A stretch of DNA of 9,604 nt from a bacterium (GCA_023249895.1 JAHFBS010000022.1:1-9604), one strand, 5' to 3'; shown: positions 1-7,170, numbered from the stretch's first letter. Numbers and translations: made by a program. Notes: generated by a model from the letters alone, not told the origin.

Positions 1-45
1 AAATGCGGTCAATAGTTGGGTTATAAAGGAAAAGAGGAAAGAGCA

Positions 46-294
46 ATGAGGTATTTGGAAGAGCTTGAACAAAAAGTTCTTCGCCTGATTCAACGTAATC
101 AGGAGCTGCAAACACGCCTTAGCGCCTTGACCAAAGAGATTGAGCAGCTGCGTGAAAAAAATAAACATTATGAAAGCTCCCTGAGCAAGGAAGCGCAAGC
201 GTCGCAGTCGCTTGAGCAGGAAAAGGCAGCGATTGTAAACAGTATCGAAGCACTATTGAAGAGTATTAATACCCTTGAAAGTAATGCTGGCTGA
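46..294 (+). CDS. ZapB-like coiled-coil cell-division protein
   Basis: An 82-residue protein that is almost entirely one charged helix rich in Glu, Lys, Gln and Leu, with heptad-like leucine spacing (LEELEQKVLRLIQRNQEL near the N terminus). It has no signal peptide or membrane segment, so it should be cytoplasmic. Size and composition fit small coiled-coil proteins of the ZapB type, which bind ZapA at the FtsZ ring; the zapA gene 7 bp downstream supports this. The ATG at 46 is chosen over an upstream in-frame TTG at 16 because a purine-rich ribosome site (GAGGAAAG, about 34-41) sits just before it. Coiled coils are low in information, so the family name rests mostly on the neighbour. Bases 1-45 may hold the end of an upstream gene: stops occur in all three frames (13-15, 24-26, 47-49), and the last would give an ATGA overlap with this start. 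Confidence 0.6.
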   Translation: MRYLEELEQKVLRLIQRNQELQTRLSALTKEIEQLREKNKHYESSLSKEAQASQSLEQEKAAIVNSIEALLKSINTLESNAG

Positions 295-301
295 TAAGAC
301 T

Positions 302-568
302 ATGCAAAAGCACATACGGATAACTATAAACGGTAAGCAATATTCAATTGCGACCGATGAAGATGAAACGGATGTACAAAACGCGGCTCAACTTCTTGAT
401 GGGCTACTTCGGGACAAGGTAGGCTCGCTACCGCCGGGGGATGAACATAAAGCGACGTTGGCAATTGCTTTGCAACTTGCAACCGAGCTTGTTCGCAACA
501 AGCGATTACTTCAATCGTATGATGCGCGTGTCGAGCGCCTCATTACGGTCCTTGATACTCCAGCATAG
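302..568 (+). CDS. zapA: Cell division protein ZapA
   Basis: An 88-residue ZapA-family protein. ZapA is a small cytoplasmic protein that tetramerises and crosslinks FtsZ protofilaments at the division site. The N-terminal strand signature is clear (HIRITINGKQYSI, residues 4-16), followed by the usual acidic stretch and helix (DVQNAAQLLDGLL). A long C-terminal helix holds the family-typical segment ATLAIALQLATELV. Length is close to the normal 90-110 residues. The ATG at 302 is chosen because family members start just before the KVxVxINGxxY strand. In-frame starts at 284 (ATG) and 275 (TTG) overlap the previous gene and would add unneeded residues. Neither has a convincing ribosome site, so translational coupling to the upstream coiled-coil gene is likely. 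Confidence 0.85.
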   Translation: MQKHIRITINGKQYSIATDEDETDVQNAAQLLDGLLRDKVGSLPPGDEHKATLAIALQLATELVRNKRLLQSYDARVERLITVLDTPA

Positions 569-672
569 CGGAGTAGGGCAGGGCGACTCTTTAGCAATTC
601 GCATCGGGCGTGGCAGAGGCTTTATACCTCGCGCATCTTTTCTTAATTCCACAACATTTTTTTTGAAGTAGT
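556..672 (+). other. Hairpin-bearing stretch after zapA, possible small RNA
   Basis: The end of zapA and the following noncoding bases contain a compact hairpin. TACTCC (556-561) pairs with GGAGTA (570-575), with an inner GC/GC pair, a bulged A and a 3-nt loop that includes part of the zapA stop codon. A weaker GAGG/CCTC hairpin lies at 616-630. With the terminator that follows (673-712) this makes a segment of about 150 nt with no open frame of its own. 6S RNA is known to lie next to zapA in many proteobacteria, so a small RNA here is conceivable. However, I cannot fold it into the long rod with a central bubble typical of 6S, and it is short for that family. The alternative is a plain 3' UTR. 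Confidence 0.25.
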
Positions 673-712
673 GATCACGGCGTGTACAACGCCGATGATC
701 ATTTTATTTTTT
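673..712 (+). terminator. Intrinsic terminator between zapA and rny
   Basis: GATCACGGCGT (673-683) pairs with ACGCCG-A-TGATC (689-700), giving an 11-bp stem with one bulged A and a 5-nt loop. It is followed directly by ATTTTATTTTTT (701-712). This is a textbook rho-independent shape on the + strand. It ends only 24 nt before the rny start, so rny needs either readthrough or a promoter overlapping the hairpin. A weak candidate is TTGAAG (663-668), 16 nt, TACAAC (685-690). An attenuator role for rny is the alternative reading. Confidence 0.75.
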
Positions 713-736
713 AGTACGTTAAACGAAAGAAATACA

Positions 737-2290
737 ATGACAATGCTTGCAATGAGTGCAGCGTTGGGGGCTTTGACGGGTGTTCTTGCAACACTGTTCT
801 TTTTTTATAGCCGCAAACGTCAGCTCTTTTACGCTAAAACTGAGGCACTTGCGCAGATGCGTCTTGCTCGTGAAGAAGTCGAGCGCGAACGCCGTGATGC
901 GATGAATGATCTCAAAAATGAGATTGGGCGTAAACGCGTTGATATTGACCTTGAAATCAAACGCGCAAAAATTGAGCTGCAACAGCTTCAAGGTAAATCG
1001 CAAAAAAAACAGGATATGCTTGATCAACGCGAGGTTTTGCTTGATGATTTGCGCAAAGATCTTCAGCAAAAGGAGCGCGACTTGGCCAAGCGTCTTGATG
1101 TGCTCAATAACGATGAAATTAGGCTCAAAAAGATTTATGAAGAGTTTGTTATTAAGCTTGAACGTTTGAGCAATATGAAACAAGACGAGGCAAAGCGCAT
1201 TCTTCTTGAATCGTTAGAAAAAGAAGTCAAGCTGGCCAACCAAAAGCTTCTTTCCAAGATCGAAGAAGAAGCCCGAGAAACAGCCAAAGATAAGGCGGTT
1301 GAAATTCTCTGTTCTGCTATGCAACGACATCTTGCCGATACCGTTACGCTTCATTCCTCAAGTATCGTGCACCTGCCCAATGAGGAAATGAAGGGACGAA
1401 TTATTGGTAAAGAAGGGCGTAATATTAAGGCTCTTGAGATGGCAACCGGTATGGAATTTGTCATCGGCGATACGCCTGAAGTTATTACCATTTCTGGCTT
1501 TAATCCTATTCGTCGTGAAGTTGCCAAACGCGCACTTGCCAAGTTGATTCAGGATGGCCGTATCAACCCAACGCGCATCGAAGAAACGGTTAAGAAGTGT
1601 GAAGAAGAGCTTGATCAAAGTATTTTTGAAATAGGGCAACAAACGGTACTTGAATTTGGGTTCCGTGGCATGCACCAAGAAACAATCAAATTGCTGGGCA
1701 GATTGCATTTCAGAGCGAGCTATACCCAAAATAACTTGGTTCACAGTAAAGAAGTTGCCTATTTTGCACGCATGATAGCTCATGAACTTGGCTTTGATGG
1801 TGATCTTGCTGCTCGTTGCGGCCTGCTCCATGATATTGGTAAAGCAATTTCTGCTGAAGTTGATGGCCCACACGCACTTGTTGGTGCCGATTTTGCTCGT
1901 GAACATGGCGAAGATCCTATCGTTGTTAACTCTATTGCGAGTCACCACGAAGAAGTTCCACCGGCAAGTATTTATGGCATCATAGTTCACGTGGCCGATG
2001 CAATTTCTGCATCTCGTCCAGGGGCGCGTAAAGAAACTCTTTCTACCTACATTAAGCGCCTTGAACAGCTCGAAGAGATAGCTAATAGTTTTGAGGGTGT
2101 CAAAAAAGCCTACGCGTTACAGGCTGGTCGTGAAATTCGTGTCATTGTTGATGAAGATCGTCTGGATGATCAAAAGGCAGAGATTCTTGCTAGTGATCTT
2201 GCCAAACGCGTTGAAGAAGAGATGGCATTTCCTGGCGAAATTAAGGTTAATGTTATTAGGGAAAAACGCTTTATTCAGGCAGCTCGTTAG
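737..2290 (+). CDS. rny: Ribonuclease Y
   Basis: A 517-residue RNase Y, the membrane-anchored endoribonuclease that starts mRNA decay in many bacteria lacking, or supplementing, RNase E. The expected order is complete: an N-terminal membrane helix (about residues 3-25) ending in SRKR; a long charged coiled coil (about 30-200); a KH RNA-binding domain with the GxxG loop in IIGKEGRNIKAL (about 220-232); then an HD metal-dependent nuclease domain with H336 (HSKEVAYFA) and the H365-D366 pair (LLHDIGKA). Length matches the usual 510-520. The ATG at 737 follows GAAAGAA. The longer frame from a GTG at 671 would translate the terminator hairpin and adds a non-homologous N terminus, so it is rejected. 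ymdB follows immediately, the classic rny-ymdB pairing. Confidence 0.95.
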   Translation: MTMLAMSAALGALTGVLATLFFFYSRKRQLFYAKTEALAQMRLAREEVERERRDAMNDLKNEIGRKRVDIDLEIKRAKIELQQLQGKSQKKQDMLDQREVLLDDLRKDLQQKERDLAKRLDVLNNDEIRLKKIYEEFVIKLERLSNMKQDEAKRILLESLEKEVKLANQKLLSKIEEEARETAKDKAVEILCSAMQRHLADTVTLHSSSIVHLPNEEMKGRIIGKEGRNIKALEMATGMEFVIGDTPEVITISGFNPIRREVAKRALAKLIQDGRINPTRIEETVKKCEEELDQSIFEIGQQTVLEFGFRGMHQETIKLLGRLHFRASYTQNNLVHSKEVAYFARMIAHELGFDGDLAARCGLLHDIGKAISAEVDGPHALVGADFAREHGEDPIVVNSIASHHEEVPPASIYGIIVHVADAISASRPGARKETLSTYIKRLEQLEEIANSFEGVKKAYALQAGREIRVIVDEDRLDDQKAEILASDLAKRVEEEMAFPGEIKVNVIREKRFIQAAR

Positions 2291-2301
2291 TGGATGCAAT
2301 T

Positions 2302-3138
2302 ATGGCACAGACATTACGTTTTTTATGTGTCGGCGATATTGTTGGACAACCGGGTATAACGGTTTTTCAGCGATGGATTCCGCGCATAAAAGAGAAATAT
2401 TCTATTGATGCAGTTATTGTTAACGGCGAAAACGCCGCAAAGAATGGCAAAGGGCTTACCCCTAAGATTATCGATTTTTTCAAACATAACGGCGCCTCGG
2501 TCGTTACTACCGGTAACCATGTGTGGGAGCAGCGTGATGTTTACACAGCGCTTAATGAGCGTGATGATGTAACGCGTCCTGCAAACTATCCGCCCGGTTG
2601 CCCAGGTAAAGGCTACGCCTTGTTTACGGTCAAAGGCTTTACCGCTGCCGTTATTAACTTACACGGCCGTGTTTTTGCGCGTGACATGCTTGATTGCCCT
2701 TTTAGAGCGGTTGAATCATTGCTTACCTTTATTAGTACCAGAACCAATATAATCTTGGTTGATTTTCATGCCGAGGCAACCTCTGAGAAAAATGCGATGG
2801 GCATATTCTTGGATGGCAAGGTTTCGTGCGTGTATGGTACGCATACACATGTGCAGACCGTCGATGAGCGAATTCTGCCACAGGGGACCGGTTTTCTTAC
2901 CGATGTGGGAAGCTGTTGTGCACGTAACTCTGTTATTGGCATGCAGCAAACCGAAGTGTTGCAGAAGTTTCTCTATCACCCACGCATGGGCAAATTTGTT
3001 GTTGAACTACAAGGCCCCATTGTCTTTTCCGGTATGTGGGTTGAAGTAGATGCGACAACAGGAAAAGCCGTTAAAATTGAACGCGTGTATATCGTTGATG
3101 AAGACATAACTGTTGTCGGTGGCGATATTCAGCAGTAA
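2302..3138 (+). CDS. ymdB: YmdB-family metallophosphoesterase (TIGR00282 type)
   Basis: A 278-residue calcineurin-like phosphoesterase of the YmdB family. In Bacillus this protein hydrolyses 2',3'-cyclic nucleotides and affects RNase Y-linked regulation, biofilm and motility. The dimetal site motifs are all visible: GDIVGQPG (D12), NGEN (41-44), GNHVW (H73), DFHAEATSEK (154-163) and GTHTHVQT (H181, H183). Length fits the family (about 260-280). The ATG at 2302 is preferred because homologs start a few residues before the GDIVG strand; a GTG at 2290 overlapping the rny stop would add four residues. The gap to rny is 11 bp, so the two are surely cotranscribed. There is no signal peptide, so it is cytosolic. 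The exact substrate in this organism is inferred from the family. Confidence 0.92.
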   Translation: MAQTLRFLCVGDIVGQPGITVFQRWIPRIKEKYSIDAVIVNGENAAKNGKGLTPKIIDFFKHNGASVVTTGNHVWEQRDVYTALNERDDVTRPANYPPGCPGKGYALFTVKGFTAAVINLHGRVFARDMLDCPFRAVESLLTFISTRTNIILVDFHAEATSEKNAMGIFLDGKVSCVYGTHTHVQTVDERILPQGTGFLTDVGSCCARNSVIGMQQTEVLQKFLYHPRMGKFVVELQGPIVFSGMWVEVDATTGKAVKIERVYIVDEDITVVGGDIQQ

Positions 3139-3150
3139 ACGTATATCAAA

Positions 3151-3172
3151 TGGGGCACGGTCAGGTGCCCCA
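3151..3172 (+). other. Perfect stem-loop between ymdB and the Lpt permease gene
   Basis: TGGGGCAC (3151-3158) pairs perfectly with GTGCCCCA (3165-3172) around a 6-nt loop, GGTCAG. The stem is very GC-rich compared with the bases around it. No T-run follows on either strand, so it is not a standard intrinsic terminator. It lies 12 nt after the ymdB stop and 17 nt before the next start. A role as mRNA-stabilising or processing hairpin, or in lowering expression of the downstream gene, is an inference. Confidence 0.6.
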
Positions 3173-3189
3173 CAAAAGTTATTATCATT

Positions 3190-4236
3190 ATGCTTATTAG
3201 CTATTTTTTACGTCTCTTTTTTCAGCAATGGTTTGTCTTTTTTGCAATACTCACCGGTGTTTTTGCTTCGTGTAATCTTTTTTTGCGGCTTCCCTTTATA
3301 GCGGACGCAGGTACCATTCCGTTGCTGGTGCTGACGATGTTGCCGCTCATGACCCTGTTTTCATTGCCGCTTTCAGCCTCAATGGCGGTTGCAACAATAC
3401 GTTCGCAGTTGGTGGTGCATCAAGAAGTATTGGTGCTTTCATTCTTTAAAAATGCACGTCAGGCATTGGTCAGAACGATCATACTGTTTTCGTTTATTAT
3501 TACGCTTGTGTATGTTCTTTTGGTGTTTCAATTGGCGCCGCAGAGTTATCAAAAGGGTAAACAGCTTCTTATCAAAGCGGCACAAGAGCGACTTTTGACA
3601 TTAGAGCCTAATAAATTTCATACGCCATTTTCTTCGCTTACTTTTTTCTTCCGTGATAAAGATCAGCACGATGCTGATAATCCAATATTCACGCAGCTTT
3701 TTTTAATTTTTATTCCATCGCGCGAAAAGAATGAGCGTTATTTTTTTACCGCAGATCGTGGGTGGATAAAGCGTGACCGCCTCTTTTTGCAAAATGGATC
3801 GATGTATACCTTTAAAGGTGGCCATTTTCATACGGCAACTTTTCAGCAGACTGAGATTGATTTTCAGCGCTTTATTGATGCCGAAAAGCATAAACCGCAG
3901 CTTTCAAATTTTAAATTTTTCACCTGGGATAAGTTGCTGGCGTCGTGGAAAACTGAACGCGAAGCATATATTGAATTTCATAAACGTATTGGACAATCAT
4001 TGTGGCAATTTATCTCGCCGCTGCTGGTATTTTTTGGCGCAGGTGCTTTGGGGATAACGTCGTTTGTGGCAAATGTTGTGGTGTGTGGCTTGGTCTATAT
4101 CTGCTCGTATGTTCTTTTGGCAGGTGCGCAATCTCAGGGCGCTAACCTGTGGTTAGTACTTTTGTTGATATATATGCCACTTCTTGGTGCGCTTGCCTAT
4201 TGCTGGTATAGATATAAATATCATACGCAGATATAA
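3190..4236 (+). CDS. LptF/LptG (YjgP/YjgQ) family permease
   Basis: A 348-residue inner-membrane protein with the LptF/LptG layout. The start MLISYFLRLFF is typical of the family; about three membrane helices follow within residues 1-120, then a soluble, mostly beta periplasmic segment (about 125-265), then three helices near the C terminus (about 275-342). In the Lpt system LptF and LptG pair with the LptB ATPase to extract lipopolysaccharide from the inner membrane and hand it to LptC/LptA. Only one such gene is seen here, so I do not choose between F and G. No strong ribosome site precedes the ATG at 3190, and a stable stem-loop lies just upstream, which hints at modest expression. The next gene starts 8 bp after the stop. 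Confidence 0.8.
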   Translation: MLISYFLRLFFQQWFVFFAILTGVFASCNLFLRLPFIADAGTIPLLVLTMLPLMTLFSLPLSASMAVATIRSQLVVHQEVLVLSFFKNARQALVRTIILFSFIITLVYVLLVFQLAPQSYQKGKQLLIKAAQERLLTLEPNKFHTPFSSLTFFFRDKDQHDADNPIFTQLFLIFIPSREKNERYFFTADRGWIKRDRLFLQNGSMYTFKGGHFHTATFQQTEIDFQRFIDAEKHKPQLSNFKFFTWDKLLASWKTEREAYIEFHKRIGQSLWQFISPLLVFFGAGALGITSFVANVVVCGLVYICSYVLLAGAQSQGANLWLVLLLIYMPLLGALAYCWYRYKYHTQI

Positions 4237-4240
4237 GGAG
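4235..4240 (+). promoter_or_regulatory. Strong Shine-Dalgarno deciding the transporter start
   Basis: AAGGAG overlaps the stop codon of the Lpt-family gene. Two consecutive ATG codons follow at 4245 (4-nt spacing) and 4248 (7-nt spacing). The second has the more usual spacing, so the mature start may be one residue shorter than annotated. Confidence 0.7.
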
Positions 4241-4244
4241 TTTT

Positions 4245-5174
4245 ATGATGATACTTGTGGTTGTATTGTATGCTTTGCTTGCGTTGACGTTTCCTTTGGC
4301 CAAAAACGCAGTCAGCTATGCTCATCCCTGTTTTTTAATCGGCTTTCGCATGCTGCTTGCAGGAACCTTTTTATTAGGCTATCAATATTTTTTTAAGCGC
4401 TCGGGATATACCATTCACCGCGCAGATTATGGCCTCTTTTTTAAGACGGCACTGTTTCATATCTTTTTTGCCTTTACGCTTGAGTTTTGGGCGTTGCAGT
4501 ATGTTACCGCGCTTAAAACAACCTTAATTTATGCATCGACGCCGTTTGTAGCTGCTATTTTAAGCTACATTATTCTGCGCGAACATCTTTCATGGCATAA
4601 GATTATTGGTATTGTTATTGGACTTTTGAGCTTGATACCAGTAATTGCTGCTGCTACAACCGGGCCTGAATCTCTTATGGAGTTTGGCAGCATTTCGCTG
4701 CCTGAATTGAGCCTTATGGGTTCAGTTTTTTCTGCAACCTATGCGTGGTTTTTAGTCGAACGCTTGATGGCAAAGAATTATGCATTAAGCATGATTAATG
4801 GCGTTGCCATGTTTATTGGTGGCCTGTTGAGTATGATTCTTACGGCCTGTGTTGGCGGTTTTGCCCATCCAGTTTCAGCGTGGGGACCATTTTTAGGATG
4901 GGTTGGGTTGCTCATCGTGGTTGCCAATATTACTGTGTATAACTTATACGGATTACTCTTGCGCCGTTATTCCATAACATTCTTGACCTTTGCCGGCTTT
5001 TTGTGCCCCAGCTTTGGGATGTTGTATGAATGGTTATTTATGGGCGGAACAGTTACCTGGTATCACGTTATCAGTTTGATTTTTGTGATTATTGGTCTTT
5101 ATATCTTTTATCGCGGCGAGTTGCGGCTTAAAAAGCGTCGTAACGAAGGGCCGTCAGAACCTATCAATTCATGA
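4245..5174 (+). CDS. EamA/DMT-superfamily transporter
   Basis: A 309-residue, very hydrophobic protein with about ten predicted membrane helices in two homologous halves, the pattern of EamA (RhaT/YdcZ-like) drug/metabolite transporters. Family-like features are the end of the first half, TLIYASTPFVAAILSYIILREHLSW (about residues 90-115), and the equivalent second-half segment SFGMLYEWLFMGGTVTW. A basic tail (GELRLKKRRNE) follows the last helix, fitting a cytoplasmic C terminus. EamA members export or import amino acids, nucleotides or other small metabolites, and the substrate cannot be told from sequence. It is translated from a strong AAGGAG just after the Lpt-type gene and is the last gene of the + strand unit. 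Confidence 0.85.
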   Translation: MMILVVVLYALLALTFPLAKNAVSYAHPCFLIGFRMLLAGTFLLGYQYFFKRSGYTIHRADYGLFFKTALFHIFFAFTLEFWALQYVTALKTTLIYASTPFVAAILSYIILREHLSWHKIIGIVIGLLSLIPVIAAATTGPESLMEFGSISLPELSLMGSVFSATYAWFLVERLMAKNYALSMINGVAMFIGGLLSMILTACVGGFAHPVSAWGPFLGWVGLLIVVANITVYNLYGLLLRRYSITFLTFAGFLCPSFGMLYEWLFMGGTVTWYHVISLIFVIIGLYIFYRGELRLKKRRNEGPSEPINS

Positions 5175-5214
5175 AAAAAGAAATTCACCAACTTTTTAGG
5201 TTAGTGGATTTCTT
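5174..5214. terminator. Terminator between convergent genes
   Basis: AAGAAATTCACCAAC (5178-5192) and GTTAGTGGATTTCTT (5200-5214) form a 15-position stem with one T-G wobble and one mismatch around a 7-nt loop. Read on the minus strand the stem ends in a T-run (complement of 5174-5179), so it should terminate the ankyrin gene that stops at 5258. On the + strand no good T-run follows, so termination of the transporter unit is likely weaker. Its place between two converging genes supports a shared role. Confidence 0.7.
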
Positions 5215-5257
5215 GCTTAACTGTTTTAAATGCTTGTTGAGCCAGTGAAAAATGATT

Positions 5258-6379
5258 TTATTTTTGATCAGGATCCAAAAACGGCATAATGTAGGCATCG
5301 AGGACTTCAAGCGGCAAATCACGCCATTCGTCAGCTACAATTACTTTTTTCAGTAGATTTGCAGTCTTGCTGTTGCTGGTTCTTTGTACCATATCTAAAG
5401 CCGTTTCTCCATATTTATTGGTCAGGGTAATATCTGCGCCTGCCCTAATTAAGGCTATTGCGCATAATAAGTTGTCGCCTGGGCTCATTATTACTATTGA
5501 TCCTGCTACCAGCATCAAAGCTGTATCTCCATTTTTATCCTGCACGTTGACATTGATTCCATCTACAGCCAGAAGCATGCGAACGATTTCTATATGGTCA
5601 GTCAATAAAGCAAACATCAAGGCTGTGTAACCATTGTCATCCTGAGCGTTGACATGTGCACCCTTATCAAGAAGCATACGAACGATTTCTGTTTTGCCAG
5701 ATAATGAAGCTTCAATTAACGCTGTTTCGCCCGATAGGCCTTGAACATTGACATTGACGCCTGTCTCAAGAAGTCTTGCTACTGTTGCGCTATCACCAAC
5801 TGATGCTGCATTTATTAACAGTCTTGCATTGGGTACTATTGCTCTTTTCAGTAAATTTGCAATCTTGCTGTTGCCGGTTCTTCGTGCCGCATCTGAAGCT
5901 ATATCTAAAGCCGTTTTTCCGTATTTATTGGTTAGGGTAATATCTGCGCCTGCGTTAATTAAAGCTATTGCGCATGATAAGTTGATGTCTGGGCTCGCAA
6001 ATACTGATCTTGCCACCCTCATCAAAGCTGTATCTCCATTTTTATTATCCTGCGCGTTGACATTGATCCCATCTACAGCCAGAAGCATACGAACAATTTC
6101 TGTTTTGCCACAGAATGAAGCAGCCATTAATGCTGTTCCGCCCGATAGGCCTTGCGCATTGATATTGATGCCTGCCTCAAGAAGTCTTGCTACTGTTGCA
6201 CTATCACCTTCAAATATTGCATGTATTAACTGCATCTGCTCTCTATTACCTACAAATATCGCAGCATGTATTAACTGCTTCTCATCATTGGAGGAAGGTG
6301 CCTGCATTGCCCATCCGTAATTGAAAGAGCCAGCAACAAGAGCAAGTGTCACAAGAAAACATTTAGTCGTATTATTCAT
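5258..6379 (-). CDS. Exported ankyrin-repeat protein with F-box-like tail
   Basis: A 373-residue protein. Residues 1-24 form a signal peptide (MNNTTKCFL, a hydrophobic core, then YGWA before the likely cut). About eight ankyrin units follow (roughly 47-345), with typical TALM, EIVRMLL and NVNAQD motifs. The last 20 residues, after DEWRD, read LPLEVLDAYIMPFLD (355-369), close to the F-box core LPxEVLxxIxxxLD. Ankyrin units bind proteins; F-box motifs bind Skp1 in eukaryotic SCF ubiquitin ligases. The ATG at 6379 is chosen over a TTG 30 bases upstream because it begins the signal peptide and follows GTGAGG (6386-6391) by 6 nt. Two nested halves are near copies. A paralog lies at 7163-7777. Export is inferred from the signal peptide; delivery to a host is a guess. 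Confidence 0.85.
   Translation of the reverse strand: MNNTTKCFLVTLALVAGSFNYGWAMQAPSSNDEKQLIHAAIFVGNREQMQLIHAIFEGDSATVARLLEAGININAQGLSGGTALMAASFCGKTEIVRMLLAVDGINVNAQDNKNGDTALMRVARSVFASPDINLSCAIALINAGADITLTNKYGKTALDIASDAARRTGNSKIANLLKRAIVPNARLLINAASVGDSATVARLLETGVNVNVQGLSGETALIEASLSGKTEIVRMLLDKGAHVNAQDDNGYTALMFALLTDHIEIVRMLLAVDGINVNVQDKNGDTALMLVAGSIVIMSPGDNLLCAIALIRAGADITLTNKYGETALDMVQRTSNSKTANLLKKVIVADEWRDLPLEVLDAYIMPFLDPDQK
5344..5819 (-). repeat. Internal duplication, copy A (C-terminal half)
   Basis: This part of the ankyrin gene closely matches 5842-6230 at the nucleotide level. Both copies encode GDSATVARLLE, GLSG, SGKTEIVRMLL-type units and end with AGADITLTNKYG. Copy A carries one extra 33-residue ankyrin unit (from LLDKGAHVNAQDDNG to HIEIVRM), which largely explains its greater length (476 against 389 bases). 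Confidence 0.8.
5842..6230 (-). repeat. Internal duplication, copy B (N-terminal half)
   Basis: The partner of 5344-5819. Long stretches are nearly identical, for instance around AATATCTGCGCCTGC and ATCTACAGCCAGAAGCAT, and differences are scattered single bases. Copy B lacks the extra ankyrin unit but has a four-residue insertion in the ALDIASDAARRTGN segment. The pattern fits tandem duplication of a multi-repeat block followed by divergence. Confidence 0.8.
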
Positions 6380-6426
6380 AAAAAGCCTCACGTACATAAC
6401 CTTATTCAAAGATCAATGAGCCGCTT

Positions 6427-6454
6427 ATTTTACGCAACGAGAAAAATAAAACAA
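6427..6454 (-). promoter_or_regulatory. Candidate promoter of the 5258-6379 ankyrin gene
   Basis: On the minus strand, TTGTTT (complement of 6449-6454) and TAAAAT (complement of 6427-6432) are 16 nt apart, resembling sigma-70 boxes. This would start transcription near 6420, about 40 nt before the ATG. The -10 box is good and the -35 box only half matches. Confidence 0.35.
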
Positions 6455-6536
6455 CCGTGATTGCGTACGGCGGTGGTGAAAGCCTTTCAGAACAAATCAA
6501 TTCGTGATGATTCTTCGTATCAAAAAGTATAGAATT

Positions 6537-6573
6537 GTTCATTCTTATTTTTTAAAAAATAGTTCATTAAAAT
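6537..6573. promoter_or_regulatory. Palindrome and direct repeats in the divergent ankyrin spacer
   Basis: The spacer between the divergent ankyrin genes (6380-6615) holds a perfect 16-bp AT palindrome, TATTTTTTAAAAAATA (6546-6561), flanked by two GTTCATT direct repeats (6537-6543 and 6562-6568, 25 bp apart). A TAAAAT box at 6568-6573 could be a -10 for the + strand gene, but no clear -35 accompanies it. The arrangement could be an operator; low-complexity AT sequence is the plain alternative. Confidence 0.3.
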
Positions 6574-6615
6574 GATGTTGTTGCCATTAAATTTGTTGTT
6601 GAAGGGAAAGTTACT

Positions 6616-7170
6616 ATGAAGATGCGTGGCCGATTATTATTATTTTTTCCGCTTATCTTGTGCTCCGGATTGATAATAAATATCAATTCCATTTATGCTA
6701 TGCAAAATCAAATCAAGTTAGTAGATTTGATTTTTAGAGATTTAGGCCTAGCGCAAAAGCTTTTTGTACTTAGAGACAATCCCGATATGCCATTGGAACA
6801 AGGTCAAACCGCACTTATATTGGCTGCAAAAAATGCAAATGTAGAGATGACACAACTTCTTCTTACTGAGCATGCTGATACCAATAAGTGTGATAACTAT
6901 GGTGAAACTGCTTTAATGTATGCAGTTATGCCATGGAATGTTAGAGCGTCAACTTTACAAATTGTACAGCTTCTTGTTGCAGCAGGCGCAGATTGTGATA
7001 CAGCTCTTATGTGGGCTTGTTATTATAAGCATGATGATATAGAAAAGTTTCTTGTTGCTGCTGGCGCTGACACCACGCTTGTTGATAAGGATGGTTACAA
7101 AGCCCGTACATTGCCTGCCCCTGAGGTGCAGATATTCTGCTCAGACGCTGGACCCATGATTTTTAGATGA
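6616..7170 (+). CDS. Short exported ankyrin-repeat protein, eroded tail
   Basis: A 184-residue protein with a signal peptide (MKMRGR, then a long hydrophobic core, probable cut after SIYA, residue 28) and about three ankyrin units (roughly 60-158: GQTALILAAK, GETALMYAV, DTALMWACY). The unit around GADCDTALM lacks roughly eight residues of the usual loop between GAD and TALM, so an in-frame deletion is likely. After the last unit the tail reads TLPAPEVQIFCSDAGP. This may be a decayed, frame-disturbed remnant of the LPLEVL/LLDPAQ tail of its paralogs. The ATG at 6616 follows GAAGGGAAAG (6601-6610). It converges on the minus-strand ankyrin gene, overlapping it by 8 bp. It may be functional or in decay. 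Confidence 0.75.
   Translation: MKMRGRLLLFFPLILCSGLIININSIYAMQNQIKLVDLIFRDLGLAQKLFVLRDNPDMPLEQGQTALILAAKNANVEMTQLLLTEHADTNKCDNYGETALMYAVMPWNVRASTLQIVQLLVAAGADCDTALMWACYYKHDDIEKFLVAAGADTTLVDKDGYKARTLPAPEVQIFCSDAGPMIFR

Noticed and set aside
441..671. A 76-residue + strand frame overlapping zapA
   Set aside because: Most of it is an out-of-frame reading of zapA and the rest runs through the noncoding gap; it has no ribosome site or recognisable sequence.
556..712. Calling this gap 6S RNA
   Set aside because: Position beside zapA is suggestive, but no long 5'-3' pairing with a central bubble could be found by eye, so only a possible structured RNA is reported.
671..736. Longer RNase Y starting at GTG 671
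   Set aside because: It would translate through the terminator hairpin and T-run and add 22 residues not expected for the family; the ATG at 737 gives the normal N-terminal membrane helix.
719..1183. A 154-residue minus-strand frame inside rny
   Set aside because: Antisense to the coiled-coil region of RNase Y, with the composition expected from reverse-reading Lys/Glu/Leu codons; rny is certain here.
5748..6320. A 190-residue open frame on the + strand (and a similar one at 5367-5630)
   Set aside because: These are antisense to the ankyrin gene; repeated ankyrin codons keep the opposite strand open, and the two frames mirror its internal duplication. No ribosome site or family likeness.
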